From Saprospiraceae bacterium (lineage in GTDB: Bacteria; Bacteroidota; Bacteroidia; Chitinophagales; Saprospiraceae): DNA of 64,000 nt. A program made the translations under genes and the position numbers. The DNA is taken from assembly GCA_016717145.1 (NCBI GenBank), contig JADKGD010000034.1, positions 1 through 64,000 of the forward strand. Direction: 5' to 3'. The first letter of the stretch is position 1, and each line of letters begins with the position of its first letter. The notes under the pieces are model-generated. The model ran no database searches. It saw nothing but the letters and a program-made list of their open reading frames with translations, and was not told the DNA's origin. Shown in pieces: positions 38,264-47,778 of the stretch.

Positions 38264-38610
38264 GACTTAATTTTTTACTTATATGCACCATGCTCCAAAG
38301 GTAATAAGTAAAATGTTAACGTCAATCAGTAAATGACATATTATTACATATATTATACCCACAAAAGTCTGTTAATAAATGAACATGACTTATGCGTACA
38401 ATCACATTGCCAGCTTTGTTTTTTATGACACAGTATTTTTGTTTATTAAAAACTATAAACATGTGCCGGTTAAACATGTAAGTATGCAAACAGTCAGGAA
38501 AAAATTATCAAAATTCCTGCATATTTCGTATTTATTTATAAAAAAATTTGGATATCAAAATAATAGTGGATATATTTGTCCGTTATTATTAATTACTTAA
38601 ACATTTTGAT
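38264..38610. promoter_or_regulatory. Divergent intergenic region with shared 15-mer
   Basis: Region between the Crp gene and the haloperoxidase-like gene. TTATGCGTACAATCA at 38390-38404 is identical to the core of the dyad at 36435-36449. No gene is seen; a short Met-start frame at 38379 has no coding features. Confidence 0.45.
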
Positions 38611-40011
38611 ATGAAAACAAAAAATTTTTCACCCCTTTTTACGCTCCTTTTGATAGGCGTTTTACTCTTCTTAAATTCTTGTAAAAAAGATATTATAGAA
38701 AAAACTGATATTACCCTTAAGACAGTCGATCAATATGACTATAAGGTTATTCATGAGTGGAATACAGTTTGGCTTGAGATAGAAAGATATGCCGCCGGGT
38801 ATCGCCCCGGACCTGTCTCCAATTCATTGGGCTACGTTGGTCTGGCATCATATGAAGCTTGCATCTCCGGTATGCCGGAATATGCTTCATTAGCTGCAAT
38901 ATACCCAGGACTGGATGTTCCTAAAGTTAATACAAATCTGGAGTATCACTGGCCTACTGTTACTAATGCAGTAAATAATTATTTATTCAGCCGGCTATTC
39001 CCGGAAGTAGATCCTGTTCAATTTAATAAAATAAGAACACTGGCTGAGAAGAATGAAAAACAATTTCAGAATGAGACCAGCCAGGAAATTTTTACCAGAT
39101 CAAAGATTCATGGTGAAAGTGTTGGTGCAGCTTTTTGGGAATGGATGAAAACGGATGTTGCTACTTTTGATAAGTACAAAAATGTATTTGAAGACTATAG
39201 CTGGCAAGATCATTTTAAAAATGACGGAGACTGGGTAGCTACTTATCCCGGTGCAGGTAAAGGCATGTTTCCATATTGGGGTAAAGGTCGTACAATGGCA
39301 ATTTCAGCGGATCAGAAAATATGCAGACCATTCGTAAGTTATGCACCATTCAGTGAGGATACCAAGTCAGGATTTTATGCTCAGGCTGTAGAAGTAATGG
39401 CGCAGAACATACCTTCTCTTTCATATCAGACAGAATGGTTGGGTGAGTTCTGGAGTGATGATTTACTTGGATTGACATTCAGCCCGCCATCAAGATGGAT
39501 TGCTATAGCTGATCAAGTGTATATAAACGAAAATGCAAATCTTGAGGAAGCAATATTAGCCAATGCCAAAGTAGGCATAGCTTTACACGATGCCGGCATA
39601 GGTTGCTGGAATTCGAAGTACTATTATAATCTTGAGAGACCACAAACTTATATTAACAGGCTAATCGACCCTAGCTGGAAACCAAACCTTGACAACCCAC
39701 TTACAGGTGATGAGGGCATAACTCCATCATTTCCGGCATACCCATCAGGGCATGCTACTTTTGGTGCTTCCGCTGCTGAAGCATTAGCCAGTGTTTTTGG
39801 TTACAATTATGGTATGACTGATAATTGTCATAAAAACCGATCAGAATTCAGTGGCTATCCACGTACATTTTCGAGTTTTTATGAAATGGCTCAAGAGACT
39901 GCCTGGTCAAGAGTTCCATTAGGTGTACACTTCAGAATGGATGCCGAAGAAGGTGTCAGATATGGCACAGAAATAGGCAGGGCTGTCAATAACCTGCCTT
40001 GGAAAAAATAA
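38611..40011 (+). CDS. Vanadium-haloperoxidase/PAP2-type lipoprotein
   Basis: 466 aa, lipoprotein signal (LLFLNSCKKD). The three phosphate/vanadate-binding motifs are complete: K-x6-RP (KYYYNLERP), PSGH (AYPSGHATFG) and SR-x5-H-x3-D (SRVPLGVHFRMD). The family includes vanadium haloperoxidases and acid phosphatases; without testing I cannot tell which. It is exported and lies 210 bp upstream of the Nod-like gene, in the same direction. Confidence 0.85.
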   Translation: MKTKNFSPLFTLLLIGVLLFLNSCKKDIIEKTDITLKTVDQYDYKVIHEWNTVWLEIERYAAGYRPGPVSNSLGYVGLASYEACISGMPEYASLAAIYPGLDVPKVNTNLEYHWPTVTNAVNNYLFSRLFPEVDPVQFNKIRTLAEKNEKQFQNETSQEIFTRSKIHGESVGAAFWEWMKTDVATFDKYKNVFEDYSWQDHFKNDGDWVATYPGAGKGMFPYWGKGRTMAISADQKICRPFVSYAPFSEDTKSGFYAQAVEVMAQNIPSLSYQTEWLGEFWSDDLLGLTFSPPSRWIAIADQVYINENANLEEAILANAKVGIALHDAGIGCWNSKYYYNLERPQTYINRLIDPSWKPNLDNPLTGDEGITPSFPAYPSGHATFGASAAEALASVFGYNYGMTDNCHKNRSEFSGYPRTFSSFYEMAQETAWSRVPLGVHFRMDAEEGVRYGTEIGRAVNNLPWKK

Positions 40012-40221
40012 AGGTAACAATGTATCAGAACCCTATTATGGGGTAATATTCTATTCCATAATTCGGTTAAAAAAACTATGGAAAAAACTTCATTTTTCTT
40101 CTAAAAACAATAACCAGAAGTTCCTTTAATATTGCATCACTCATCGTTGTGTTGCCAAAACTTCCTATGCCCTCGAATCCCGAAATGTAATGTCTTTATT
40201 TCATTATTTAAACTAAAAAAC

Positions 40222-42600
40222 ATGGACAATCAAAACAACAGCTCAAAAAGTATGAGCTACATTATGAATACTAAAAATTGGTGGGGTCCTCTGACATTCA
40301 TACTTATTATCAGTTTGCTTGGTGTAGGAATGATTGGATATCAGACTTATATCGATGCGCCTCCAATGTCTGGATTTAAGGATGATAAAAACAATGTAAT
40401 TTTTGACCAGCAAACTATAGAACGTGGACAGGAAGTATTTCATAAATATGCTTTAATGGAATATGGCAGTTTTTTTGGTGATGGCGCACAACGTGGCCCT
40501 GATTATACAGCTGAGGCGCTGCATCAGATTACTTTATTTATGAACGACTTCTATATCAGTGAGTTCAACACTTTAAAAGGTGTTATGCCCGATCAATATG
40601 AAATTAAACAAATCAATGAAAAGGTAAAACAAGAGCTGAAAGTAAACCGCTGGGACAAAGTATCAGGGCTTGTTGTATTAAGTCCTTCACAAATATATGC
40701 CTATGGAAAATTACAAAACTATTATAATAATGTATTTTTTAATAATAAAGGTGGTAAAGGATCTCTACCTTCAGAATATATTAAAGATCCGAAAGATGTT
40801 GAAAATTTAAGTTCCTTTTTTTACTGGGGTGCCTGGGTTTGTGTTGCTGAAAGGCCTGGAGCAAACTATAGTTATACACACAACTGGCCTTTTGATCCTC
40901 TTGCTGGAAATTCACCAACTTCACCTGTAATTTTATGGAGTGTTTTGGGGTTGTTGGCTTTTGTACTGATGTGTGGTATTGTATTGTACTTCATTGGACA
41001 ATACAATCAACTTCCAAATAAATTCTTTAAACCTGCTACAAAAGATTTATTCTCTGTTGAAAGAGTGAACGCTTTTGCACCAACTCCTACACAAAAAGCA
41101 ACTTATAAATTCTTTTTTGTAGCTATTTTATTATTTTTTATTCAGGTATCCAGCGGTTTGATCACTATAAATGATTTTGTAAATTGGCTTGGTTTTTTTG
41201 GAATAGAAATTAATGATAGCTTTCCGGTCACAATATCCAGGAGCTGGCACCTTATGTTATCCTTATACTGGATTTCTACCTGCTGGATTGCATCATCTAT
41301 TTTTATTCTGCCGATCTTAGCGAAAAAGGAAATACCAGGACAATTGACGTTAATCAATACCTTATTCGTAATGCTTTTTGTACTTGTAGGTGGTTCACTT
41401 ACCGGTATGGTTTTAGGTCCGTTAGGATTGATGGGAGAATGGTGGTATTGGTTGGGACATCAGGGTTGGGAGTTTGTGGATTTTGGTAAAGGGTTTCAGG
41501 TATTATTAATGGGCATATTTGTGCTCTGGATGATTGTTGTTTATCGAGGTATTAAACCAGCACTTATTAAAAAAGAACCATGGAATCTTCCCAATTGGAT
41601 CTTATATTCCGTGATAGGTATTCCACTATTATTTTTATCAGGCTTCGTTGCCAAACCTGAAACAAACTTTGTTATCGCTGACTTTTGGAGATGGATGGTA
41701 ATACATATGTGGGTGGAAGCATTTTTTGAAGTATTTATAACAGTGATAGTGAGTTATTTGATGGTGCTAATGGGCCTTGTCAGCAGACAGGCAGCCATTC
41801 GGGTTGTCTATTTTGCAACGATACTGTTTTTGGGCACGGGATTACTGGGCATTTCGCACAATTTCTACTGGAATGCCAAACCAGTCGCTACAATGGCGCT
41901 AGGTAGTGTATTCTCAACGCTACAGTTTGTGCCATTGATCCTTCTAACTGTTGAAGCATGGAGATTTAAAAATATGCCCAAAATGGCAGTTGGAAATATA
42001 GAACATAAAAGTCTGGGAAATTTCGGATTCCCTGAAGTCTTCCTCTTTCTTATAGCGGTCAATTTCTGGAATTTTTTTGGTGCCGGAGTATTGGGCATCA
42101 TCATAAATCTGCCTATCATGAATTACTTTGAGCATGGAACATACCTAACTGTCAATCACGCTCATGCCGCTTTGATGGGCGTTTACGGTAATATTTCTCT
42201 TGCCGCACTACTTTTTGCATCCAGGCTTATGATAAAGGAGCAATTTTGGAATAAAAAAGTGGTCAACTTTTCTTTCTGGTCAATCAACATAGGTCTTATG
42301 TTGATGGTTGTTCTGGATCTTTTTCCTGCCGGTTCAATTCAATTCAAAGCAGTTGTCGAACAGGGGCTTTGGTACGGACGTTCTCATGAATTCATAGATA
42401 ATGGTATATTTAATAAACTAACTTGGATGAGAGGCATTGGTGCTTCTGTATTTTTCTTTGGCGGAGTTTTGCCATTGACATGGTTTATTATTTCCAGAAT
42501 AAAGTCTCTTAAGCCAACGGTGAACGCAATAGAAGAAATGGATCCGACCTATCCGAGCACTATTGAAAAAGAAATTTTTGAACCAGAGGAAGTGTCATGA
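40222..42600 (+). CDS. nod: Putative nitric oxide dismutase (qNOR-like, altered active site)
   Basis: 792 aa from MDNQNNSSKS. Overall a quinol NO reductase architecture: first helix, a periplasmic cytochrome c-like domain without heme (FFGDGAQRGPDYTAEAL), then ~12 helices. Key sites: H495/E499 (HMWVEAFFEVF) and H546 are kept, but the next His is N547 (GISHNFYW instead of GxGHHYYW) and the conserved active-site Glu is Q568 (FSTLQFVP instead of FSALEPLP). The quinol-site HYxVE segment reads NDFVN (residues 317-321). The heme-ligand region NHAHAALMGVYG (H646/H648) is intact. The changes at N547, Q568 and the quinol site together match what I know of Nod (2 NO -> N2 + O2) and not of working qNOR. 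Confidence 0.8.
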   Translation: MDNQNNSSKSMSYIMNTKNWWGPLTFILIISLLGVGMIGYQTYIDAPPMSGFKDDKNNVIFDQQTIERGQEVFHKYALMEYGSFFGDGAQRGPDYTAEALHQITLFMNDFYISEFNTLKGVMPDQYEIKQINEKVKQELKVNRWDKVSGLVVLSPSQIYAYGKLQNYYNNVFFNNKGGKGSLPSEYIKDPKDVENLSSFFYWGAWVCVAERPGANYSYTHNWPFDPLAGNSPTSPVILWSVLGLLAFVLMCGIVLYFIGQYNQLPNKFFKPATKDLFSVERVNAFAPTPTQKATYKFFFVAILLFFIQVSSGLITINDFVNWLGFFGIEINDSFPVTISRSWHLMLSLYWISTCWIASSIFILPILAKKEIPGQLTLINTLFVMLFVLVGGSLTGMVLGPLGLMGEWWYWLGHQGWEFVDFGKGFQVLLMGIFVLWMIVVYRGIKPALIKKEPWNLPNWILYSVIGIPLLFLSGFVAKPETNFVIADFWRWMVIHMWVEAFFEVFITVIVSYLMVLMGLVSRQAAIRVVYFATILFLGTGLLGISHNFYWNAKPVATMALGSVFSTLQFVPLILLTVEAWRFKNMPKMAVGNIEHKSLGNFGFPEVFLFLIAVNFWNFFGAGVLGIIINLPIMNYFEHGTYLTVNHAHAALMGVYGNISLAALLFASRLMIKEQFWNKKVVNFSFWSINIGLMLMVVLDLFPAGSIQFKAVVEQGLWYGRSHEFIDNGIFNKLTWMRGIGASVFFFGGVLPLTWFIISRIKSLKPTVNAIEEMDPTYPSTIEKEIFEPEEVS

Positions 42601-42623
42601 TTTTATAATTATTGATTGTTTAT

Positions 42624-42659
42624 AAGTGCCAGTATACCAATTATATTGGCACTTTTTTA
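42624..42659 (+). terminator. Intrinsic terminator after nod
   Basis: AAGTGCCA-loop-TTGGCACTT hairpin followed by T6, 24 bp past the stop. Confidence 0.85.
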
Positions 42660-42714
42660 TGCTGCAAACCAAACAAAATGAATGCCATTCTATTCAATTT
42701 AATTTTAAATATTT

Positions 42715-43428
42715 TTATCTGAAAATAATTTCCAAATTATTTTTTGACATATCATTTAGTTCATTTCCAAACCATGATTCACCCGGATTTCCAAGGGATG
42801 CTTTGTCATTGCAAAAATGTTGCAAAAAATAAATTCCTTTATAACCTAGTTTATATAACGTTTCAGCCATTGATTCTATATCCTGCAGACCCAATAAAGA
42901 AGAGTGCACAGTGGTTCTGACTTCAAAATTGACCCCAGAATTGTTAAGAATTTTTAGGGATTCTTCAAACTGTGGATAAAAATTTGACAAAGTAATGGTT
43001 TCAAATTTATATGAAGTAGCTTTAAAATCAAGAGAAACGTAATCAATCAGGGATTTTTCGATCAGACTTTTGAGCATAAGCGGTCTGCTTCCATTGGTAT
43101 CAATCTTCACCAAAAACCCCATATCTTTTAGAGCTTTAACAATGTCCAAAACAGAATCATGAAGAAGGCATTCACCCCCACTTAATACCACAGCATCAAG
43201 TAAGTGCTTCCGGCTTTCAAGAAAACCGCTAATATCAACAAAAGAGAGCCTGCCCTTACCTAAAACAATTTCTGGATTATAACAATACACACAACGCATA
43301 TTACAACCTGAAAACCAAATAATACAAGAGGTTTTATCAGGATAATCCAATACTGTAAATGGTGTTATACTATAAATGGACTTCTTGCTCAGTGTGCTGC
43401 TTGAAGTATGTGCGCTGTTTATGTTCAC
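42715..43428 (-). CDS. nrdG: Anaerobic ribonucleotide reductase activating protein
   Basis: 237 aa radical-SAM protein. The CNMRCVYC motif (CxxxCxxC) binds the 4Fe-4S cluster that cleaves SAM to set the glycyl radical on NrdD. Further motifs: VVLSGGECLL and IDTNGSRP. The frame opens with GTG at 43428, overlapping the nrdD 3' end by ~59 bp; a later start is possible. Coupled to nrdD. Confidence 0.9.
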   Translation of the reverse strand: MNINSAHTSSSTLSKKSIYSITPFTVLDYPDKTSCIIWFSGCNMRCVYCYNPEIVLGKGRLSFVDISGFLESRKHLLDAVVLSGGECLLHDSVLDIVKALKDMGFLVKIDTNGSRPLMLKSLIEKSLIDYVSLDFKATSYKFETITLSNFYPQFEESLKILNNSGVNFEVRTTVHSSLLGLQDIESMAETLYKLGYKGIYFLQHFCNDKASLGNPGESWFGNELNDMSKNNLEIIFR

Positions 43429-45649
43429 CTTTTTTTCCGATGTTAAATGTTTCTACAGGTCTGTGATAACCCATTACACGGGTATAGACAAGACACTTTG
43501 TTCTTTTTTCAAGTATTGTTTTCAATACCAAATCACACTTTGTCGAATTCATATTTTTGCGTATTTATTTGTTCCATTAATATTTGATCGCATTTGGGAC
43601 AGTATTCATGCTCCCCATTAAGATAACCATGTAGATGACATATACTGAACACCGGTGTCAATGTAATATACGGCAACCTGAAATTGGTTATCACTTTTTT
43701 AATAAAGTTTCGGCAAGCTTCAGGGCTACTAATTTTTTCGCTCATGTACAGATGTAGAACTGTGCCCCCAGTATATTTACACTGCAGCTTATCTTGTAGC
43801 AAAAGGGCTTCAAACGGATCTTCCGTATAATCTACAGGCAGCTGTGAACTATTTGTGTAATATATATTCTGACCCGATCCAGCTTGTATGATATCATCAA
43901 ATCTCTTTTTATCCTCTTTTGCAAATCGATAGGTAGTACCTTCAGCCGGAGTAGCTTCCAGATTGTAAAGATTACCGGTAGCTTCTTGATATTGTCGCAA
44001 TTTTTGGCGGATTATATCGAGTATTTCTTCTGCAAAGGAAATACCACAAAGTGTACTTATGTCTTCTTTACCTGAGCTAAAATTCAGGATCATTTCATTG
44101 ATGCCGTTGACACCAATCGTAGAAAAATGATTGTTGAATCCAGGTAAATAACGCTTTGTATACGGATAAAGTCCTTCGACAAACATCTTTTGAACAAAAA
44201 CCCTCTTTTTTCAAGTGTTGACGAAGCTATATCAAGTAGCTTATCCAGGTTCTGAAAAAGTTTATTTTTGTCCCCTTTGTTAAGATAGCCCAATCTAGCC
44301 ATATTGATGGTAACGACTCCAATACTTCCAGTCATTTCTGCACTTCCAAAAAGGCCATTTCCACGTTTGAGCAATTCTCTTAAATCCAGTTGCAAACGAC
44401 AACACATACTTCTAACTGCGTTCGGTTTATATGCTTCTTCATTAGCTATTTTATTGCCTTCATTATCTAAAATGTACTGACTACCCACAAAATTCTGGAA
44501 ATAAGAAGACCCTATTCGAGCAGTATTTTCAAAAAGAATTTCTGTATTTTCGCCGTACCAATCGAAGTCTTCAGTGATATTGACAGTGGGTATAGGAAAA
44601 GTGAATGGCTGTCCATTGGAATCGCCTTCTGTCATTACCTGATAAAATGCTTTGTTTATCATATTCATCTCTGATTGAAAATGTGCATAGCACATTTCTG
44701 TCAGGCATTGTACCCCATAAGATGTAGCTCTTTCTTTTAAAGTCTCGTTTTCCAGATTCTCAAAAAGATGTCTGTCATTTCTGGCCGGGAATTGACCTTT
44801 GAGATCTTCCGGAACTACCCAATCAAGGGTAATATTGGTAAATGGAGACTGACCCCATCTCGCCGGAACATTCAGATTATAGACAAAACTCCTGATTGCT
44901 TTTTCCACCTCAGTATAGCTAAGATCATCCTTGAATATATAAGGTGCCAAATAGGTATCAAAAGAACTGAATGCCTGAGCTCCGGCCCATTCGGATTGCA
45001 GTATACCCAGAAAATTAGCCATTTGTCCGAGAGCTTCTCTGAAGTGATTAGGAGGGCGACTTTCTACTCTACCTCTCACACCATTAAACCCCTCATTTAA
45101 AAGCGCTCGAAGACTCCATCCTGCACAATAACCTGTGAGACAATCCAGATCATGGATATGAATATCACCATTACGATGGGCATGTCCTTCTTCTTCGTCA
45201 TATATTTTATCCAGCCAGAAATTTGCTATGATTTTTCCAGAAACATTATTAACAAGCCCTGCATTGGAATATGATGTATTGGCATTTGCATGTATTCTCC
45301 AGTCGGTATTCTTTATATACTCTTCCACAGTCTGAGTACTATCAATATATGTTGTGTTTTCATTAATTCCCGCCATGTTTTCCCGCTGCAGTTTTCTTGT
45401 ATGCCTATACAGCATAAAGCTTTTTAATACAGAAAAATAGTCCATTTCAAATAAAACTTTTTCAATTGTGTCCTGAATTTCTTCCACTGAAACTACGCTT
45501 TTTGACCCAATTGAAAGGATTACATTTTGAAATATTATATTATGGACATCTACAGATACACTTGCAAATGCTTTTTGAATGGCGTCCTTGATTTTATAAG
45601 CTTCAAATTGTTTGTAGTCCCCGTTTCGCTTAATGACAAATTGTTCCAT
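43370..45649 (-). CDS. nrdD: Anaerobic ribonucleoside-triphosphate reductase (two frameshifts)
   Basis: About 760 aa when joined. ATP-cone (MEQFVIKRNGDYKQFEAYKI), the ten-stranded glycyl-radical barrel (NGDIHIHDLD, TGSIGVVTINMARLG), zinc Cys (CPKC...TKC) and the glycyl radical site RVMGYHRPV near the C-terminus. Frame 44090-45649 passes to 43533-44186 at the T6 run 44206-44211 (one base missing; restores LEKKRVFVQKMFVEGLYPY) and to 43370-43552 near 43535-43545. Makes dNTPs without O2. Seven bp after ric. Confidence 0.92.
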
Positions 45650-45655
45650 AATACT

Positions 45656-46390
45656 TCAATTCTGCTGATGTATGATACTTTGCTCAAACGTTATGGCTCC
45701 GGGAAACAAAATGTTGTTTTCAAGGTGGATATGCGCGTGTAGTTTTTCTTCAAATTCCTTTAACATGGCATAAACTACCATATAGGTATTACATGCTTTT
45801 GCCGGTGGTGTATAGTCGTTTGATAACGAAGCTATCATTTTATATCTGTCGCCTTCAGTACTGTGTTCTTCCATCATCATGTGTATTGGATTTTTGACAC
45901 TTCCAAACATCGGTGGCTGAAAAGAAAACCCTCTTTCTTCATTTTCAACCATTTTCCTGATGTATGGAAAAAGGATTTGTTCTTCCTTTGCCATATGTTG
46001 TAATAAATCTTCAGAAGAAGCATTGAAAATCTCTTGGATTTTATACAATTCATTATCATCGCGTCCGTGAACATCACAAACTTTATTCAGGTACTCCTTT
46101 ATGACAGGTACCTTGTGCTCAATATAACGGTGATACGTTTTTTCAATATAGTCTGTGAGTAAATCAAGAGGCCAGGATTTGAATTGAGTATCCAAATCTA
46201 CAACTTCACTAGTGACTTTTTCAAGATCTTCAATTAGTTTTTCCAAATCAATATCATCAGTCTTCTTAAGATCAATTAAGGTACGGTTACCATTACAACA
46301 AAAGTCTACTTTGTACGTCTTAAAAACTTGAGCTGTTTTATAATTATTAGCCACTAGTTCACCTATGACTGAATGAAGGTTAATATTCAT
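45656..46390 (-). CDS. ric: RIC/YtfE (ScdA) di-iron Fe-S repair protein
   Basis: 244 aa. N-terminal ScdA domain with the CC pair (VDFCCNGNRTLIDL) and a hemerythrin-like domain with metal His/Glu (YHRYIEHKVP, LLQHMAKEEQILFPY, MMMEEHSTEGDRY, LHAHIHLENNILFP). Repairs iron-sulfur clusters after NO or oxidative damage. Seven bp upstream of nrdD, so probably one operon for anaerobic/nitrosative conditions. Confidence 0.92.
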   Translation of the reverse strand: MNINLHSVIGELVANNYKTAQVFKTYKVDFCCNGNRTLIDLKKTDDIDLEKLIEDLEKVTSEVVDLDTQFKSWPLDLLTDYIEKTYHRYIEHKVPVIKEYLNKVCDVHGRDDNELYKIQEIFNASSEDLLQHMAKEEQILFPYIRKMVENEERGFSFQPPMFGSVKNPIHMMMEEHSTEGDRYKMIASLSNDYTPPAKACNTYMVVYAMLKEFEEKLHAHIHLENNILFPGAITFEQSIIHQQN

Positions 46391-46435
46391 GATTGATTTT
46401 TTAATATATGAATAAAAATTTAAATTTCTGAAGGA

Positions 46436-46975
46436 TTAAAATCCAAGGCCCAAGTGGATTCCTCCGAGTTGTGTATACCCCGAATTTTTATTAGGACCAA
46501 AACGTCCTGGTGCAACAAGCTCAATAAAAAAAGTATACCCATTTTTATTTTTAAAAGCTTTATTGATTAATGGGGTAAACCCAAACTGGCCTTCTCCTAT
46601 TTCAAAAGCGGCTCTGAGGCCAAATGTCCAACCATTATTCAAAGGGTATAAAATACCCGGATGATATAATAAATGTATTTTATATGGTCGGTCTGAAAAT
46701 AAATAAGGATTAATAAATGGCACAAGTTCCAAATCAATTTTGGCCTTACCCGGTGTATTTAAGGTTATACCGAAAGGAAAACCAATAGTATAATTACTGT
46801 TTCTGTCAAAAAAAACAGTTTCACCTTTATTATGCGCAAAAAACAACTGAACAACGCCGATATGATATCCAGCTACTTTAGGGATTAATGCCTGTTTGTT
46901 GCCTAAAGTATCCTGTGCATTTCCTTGCGGAAAAAGGCAAAATATTAAAATAGTAATAAAAGTAAATTTATACAT
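46436..46975 (-). CDS. Small outer-membrane-like beta-barrel protein
   Basis: 179 aa, signal peptide (MYKFTFITILIFCLFPQGNAQ), alternating hydrophobic strands and a C-terminal LGLGF typical of outer-membrane beta-barrels. No family assigned. It precedes ric by 45 bp on the same strand and may be co-regulated. Confidence 0.65.
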   Translation of the reverse strand: MYKFTFITILIFCLFPQGNAQDTLGNKQALIPKVAGYHIGVVQLFFAHNKGETVFFDRNSNYTIGFPFGITLNTPGKAKIDLELVPFINPYLFSDRPYKIHLLYHPGILYPLNNGWTFGLRAAFEIGEGQFGFTPLINKAFKNKNGYTFFIELVAPGRFGPNKNSGYTQLGGIHLGLGF

Positions 46976-47258
46976 ATGACGATTTTATTTATTGTCTTTA
47001 TAAATGATAATCAGTGCAAATATATAAAATATTTAATAACGGACTATTTTATCCACTATTTATTTTAAAAAATTATTTTGACAATATAACACTACAGCGA
47101 AAACATAATGTTGGTAGCTGGAATAATAAAACCGTGGAGTTGCGCCAATGATACAATACCAATTATCAGGGCTATATTAATAGTTGATGAAGGGTCTTAT
47201 GTGAAAAATAGATATAAACGATTGGTGGAAAAAATCCAACTTAAAATTTTGATAATTA

Positions 47259-47690
47259 TTATACCTTCAAAAATGTCTCTCCATTTTGAAAACCTGCCAT
47301 TAAATCTTTTAAACTGGTATTTCTATAAATATACAATAGTTTTTCCCTGACAGGTTTATACTTATGATGAAATGGACAAGGTTGTATATCTGAACATTCA
47401 CTAAGCCCCAAACTACATCGTTTTAGGATATTTCCATCAAATGCTTCAACAATGTCCACTATTTTAATTACATCCATTTTGTCCATGTCAATCCCAAAAC
47501 CACCTCCCGGGCCTTTTACAGAAATGATAATGTTATGTTTCACTAATTTCTGAAGAATTTTGGAAGTAAAAGCTTCAGGTGATTCTATTTTTTTGGCTAC
47601 GTCGACTAAGCCAACTCTTTGCCCTATCATTGATTTGGAAGCAATATAAATTGAAGAACGGATTGCATATTCACAAGCTTTAGAAAACAT
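47259..47690 (-). CDS. Rrf2-family regulator with three-cysteine cluster site (NsrR/IscR-like)
   Basis: 143 aa. N-terminal winged helix (MFSKACEYAIRSSIYIA, ILQKLVKHNIIISVKGPGGGF) and C92-x6-C99-x5-C105 (RCSLGLSECSDIQPC), the spacing used to bind an Fe-S cluster in NsrR/IscR-type Rrf2 proteins. Its place before the RIC/nrd genes and after the Nod gene supports a role in NO or Fe-S stress control. Stands as its own unit. Confidence 0.88.
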   Translation of the reverse strand: MFSKACEYAIRSSIYIASKSMIGQRVGLVDVAKKIESPEAFTSKILQKLVKHNIIISVKGPGGGFGIDMDKMDVIKIVDIVEAFDGNILKRCSLGLSECSDIQPCPFHHKYKPVREKLLYIYRNTSLKDLMAGFQNGETFLKV

Positions 47691-47778
47691 AATCTTAATA
47701 TTTTATGGCAAAAATACTATAAATCCTCCGCTTAGTCTGAGCCTAACTTGAATTATGTAAAATTTGATGACTTTAGCT

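Noticed and set aside
40132..40221. Extended N-terminus of the Nod-like protein
   Set aside because: The extra ~30 residues are Cys/Ser-rich and not membrane-like; MDNQNNSSKS at 40222 is the better start.
40222..42600. Ordinary quinol nitric oxide reductase (norZ)
   Set aside because: The fold fits, but the second FeB His, the conserved Glu and the quinol His/Glu are all changed together, which is not seen in working qNORs that I know.
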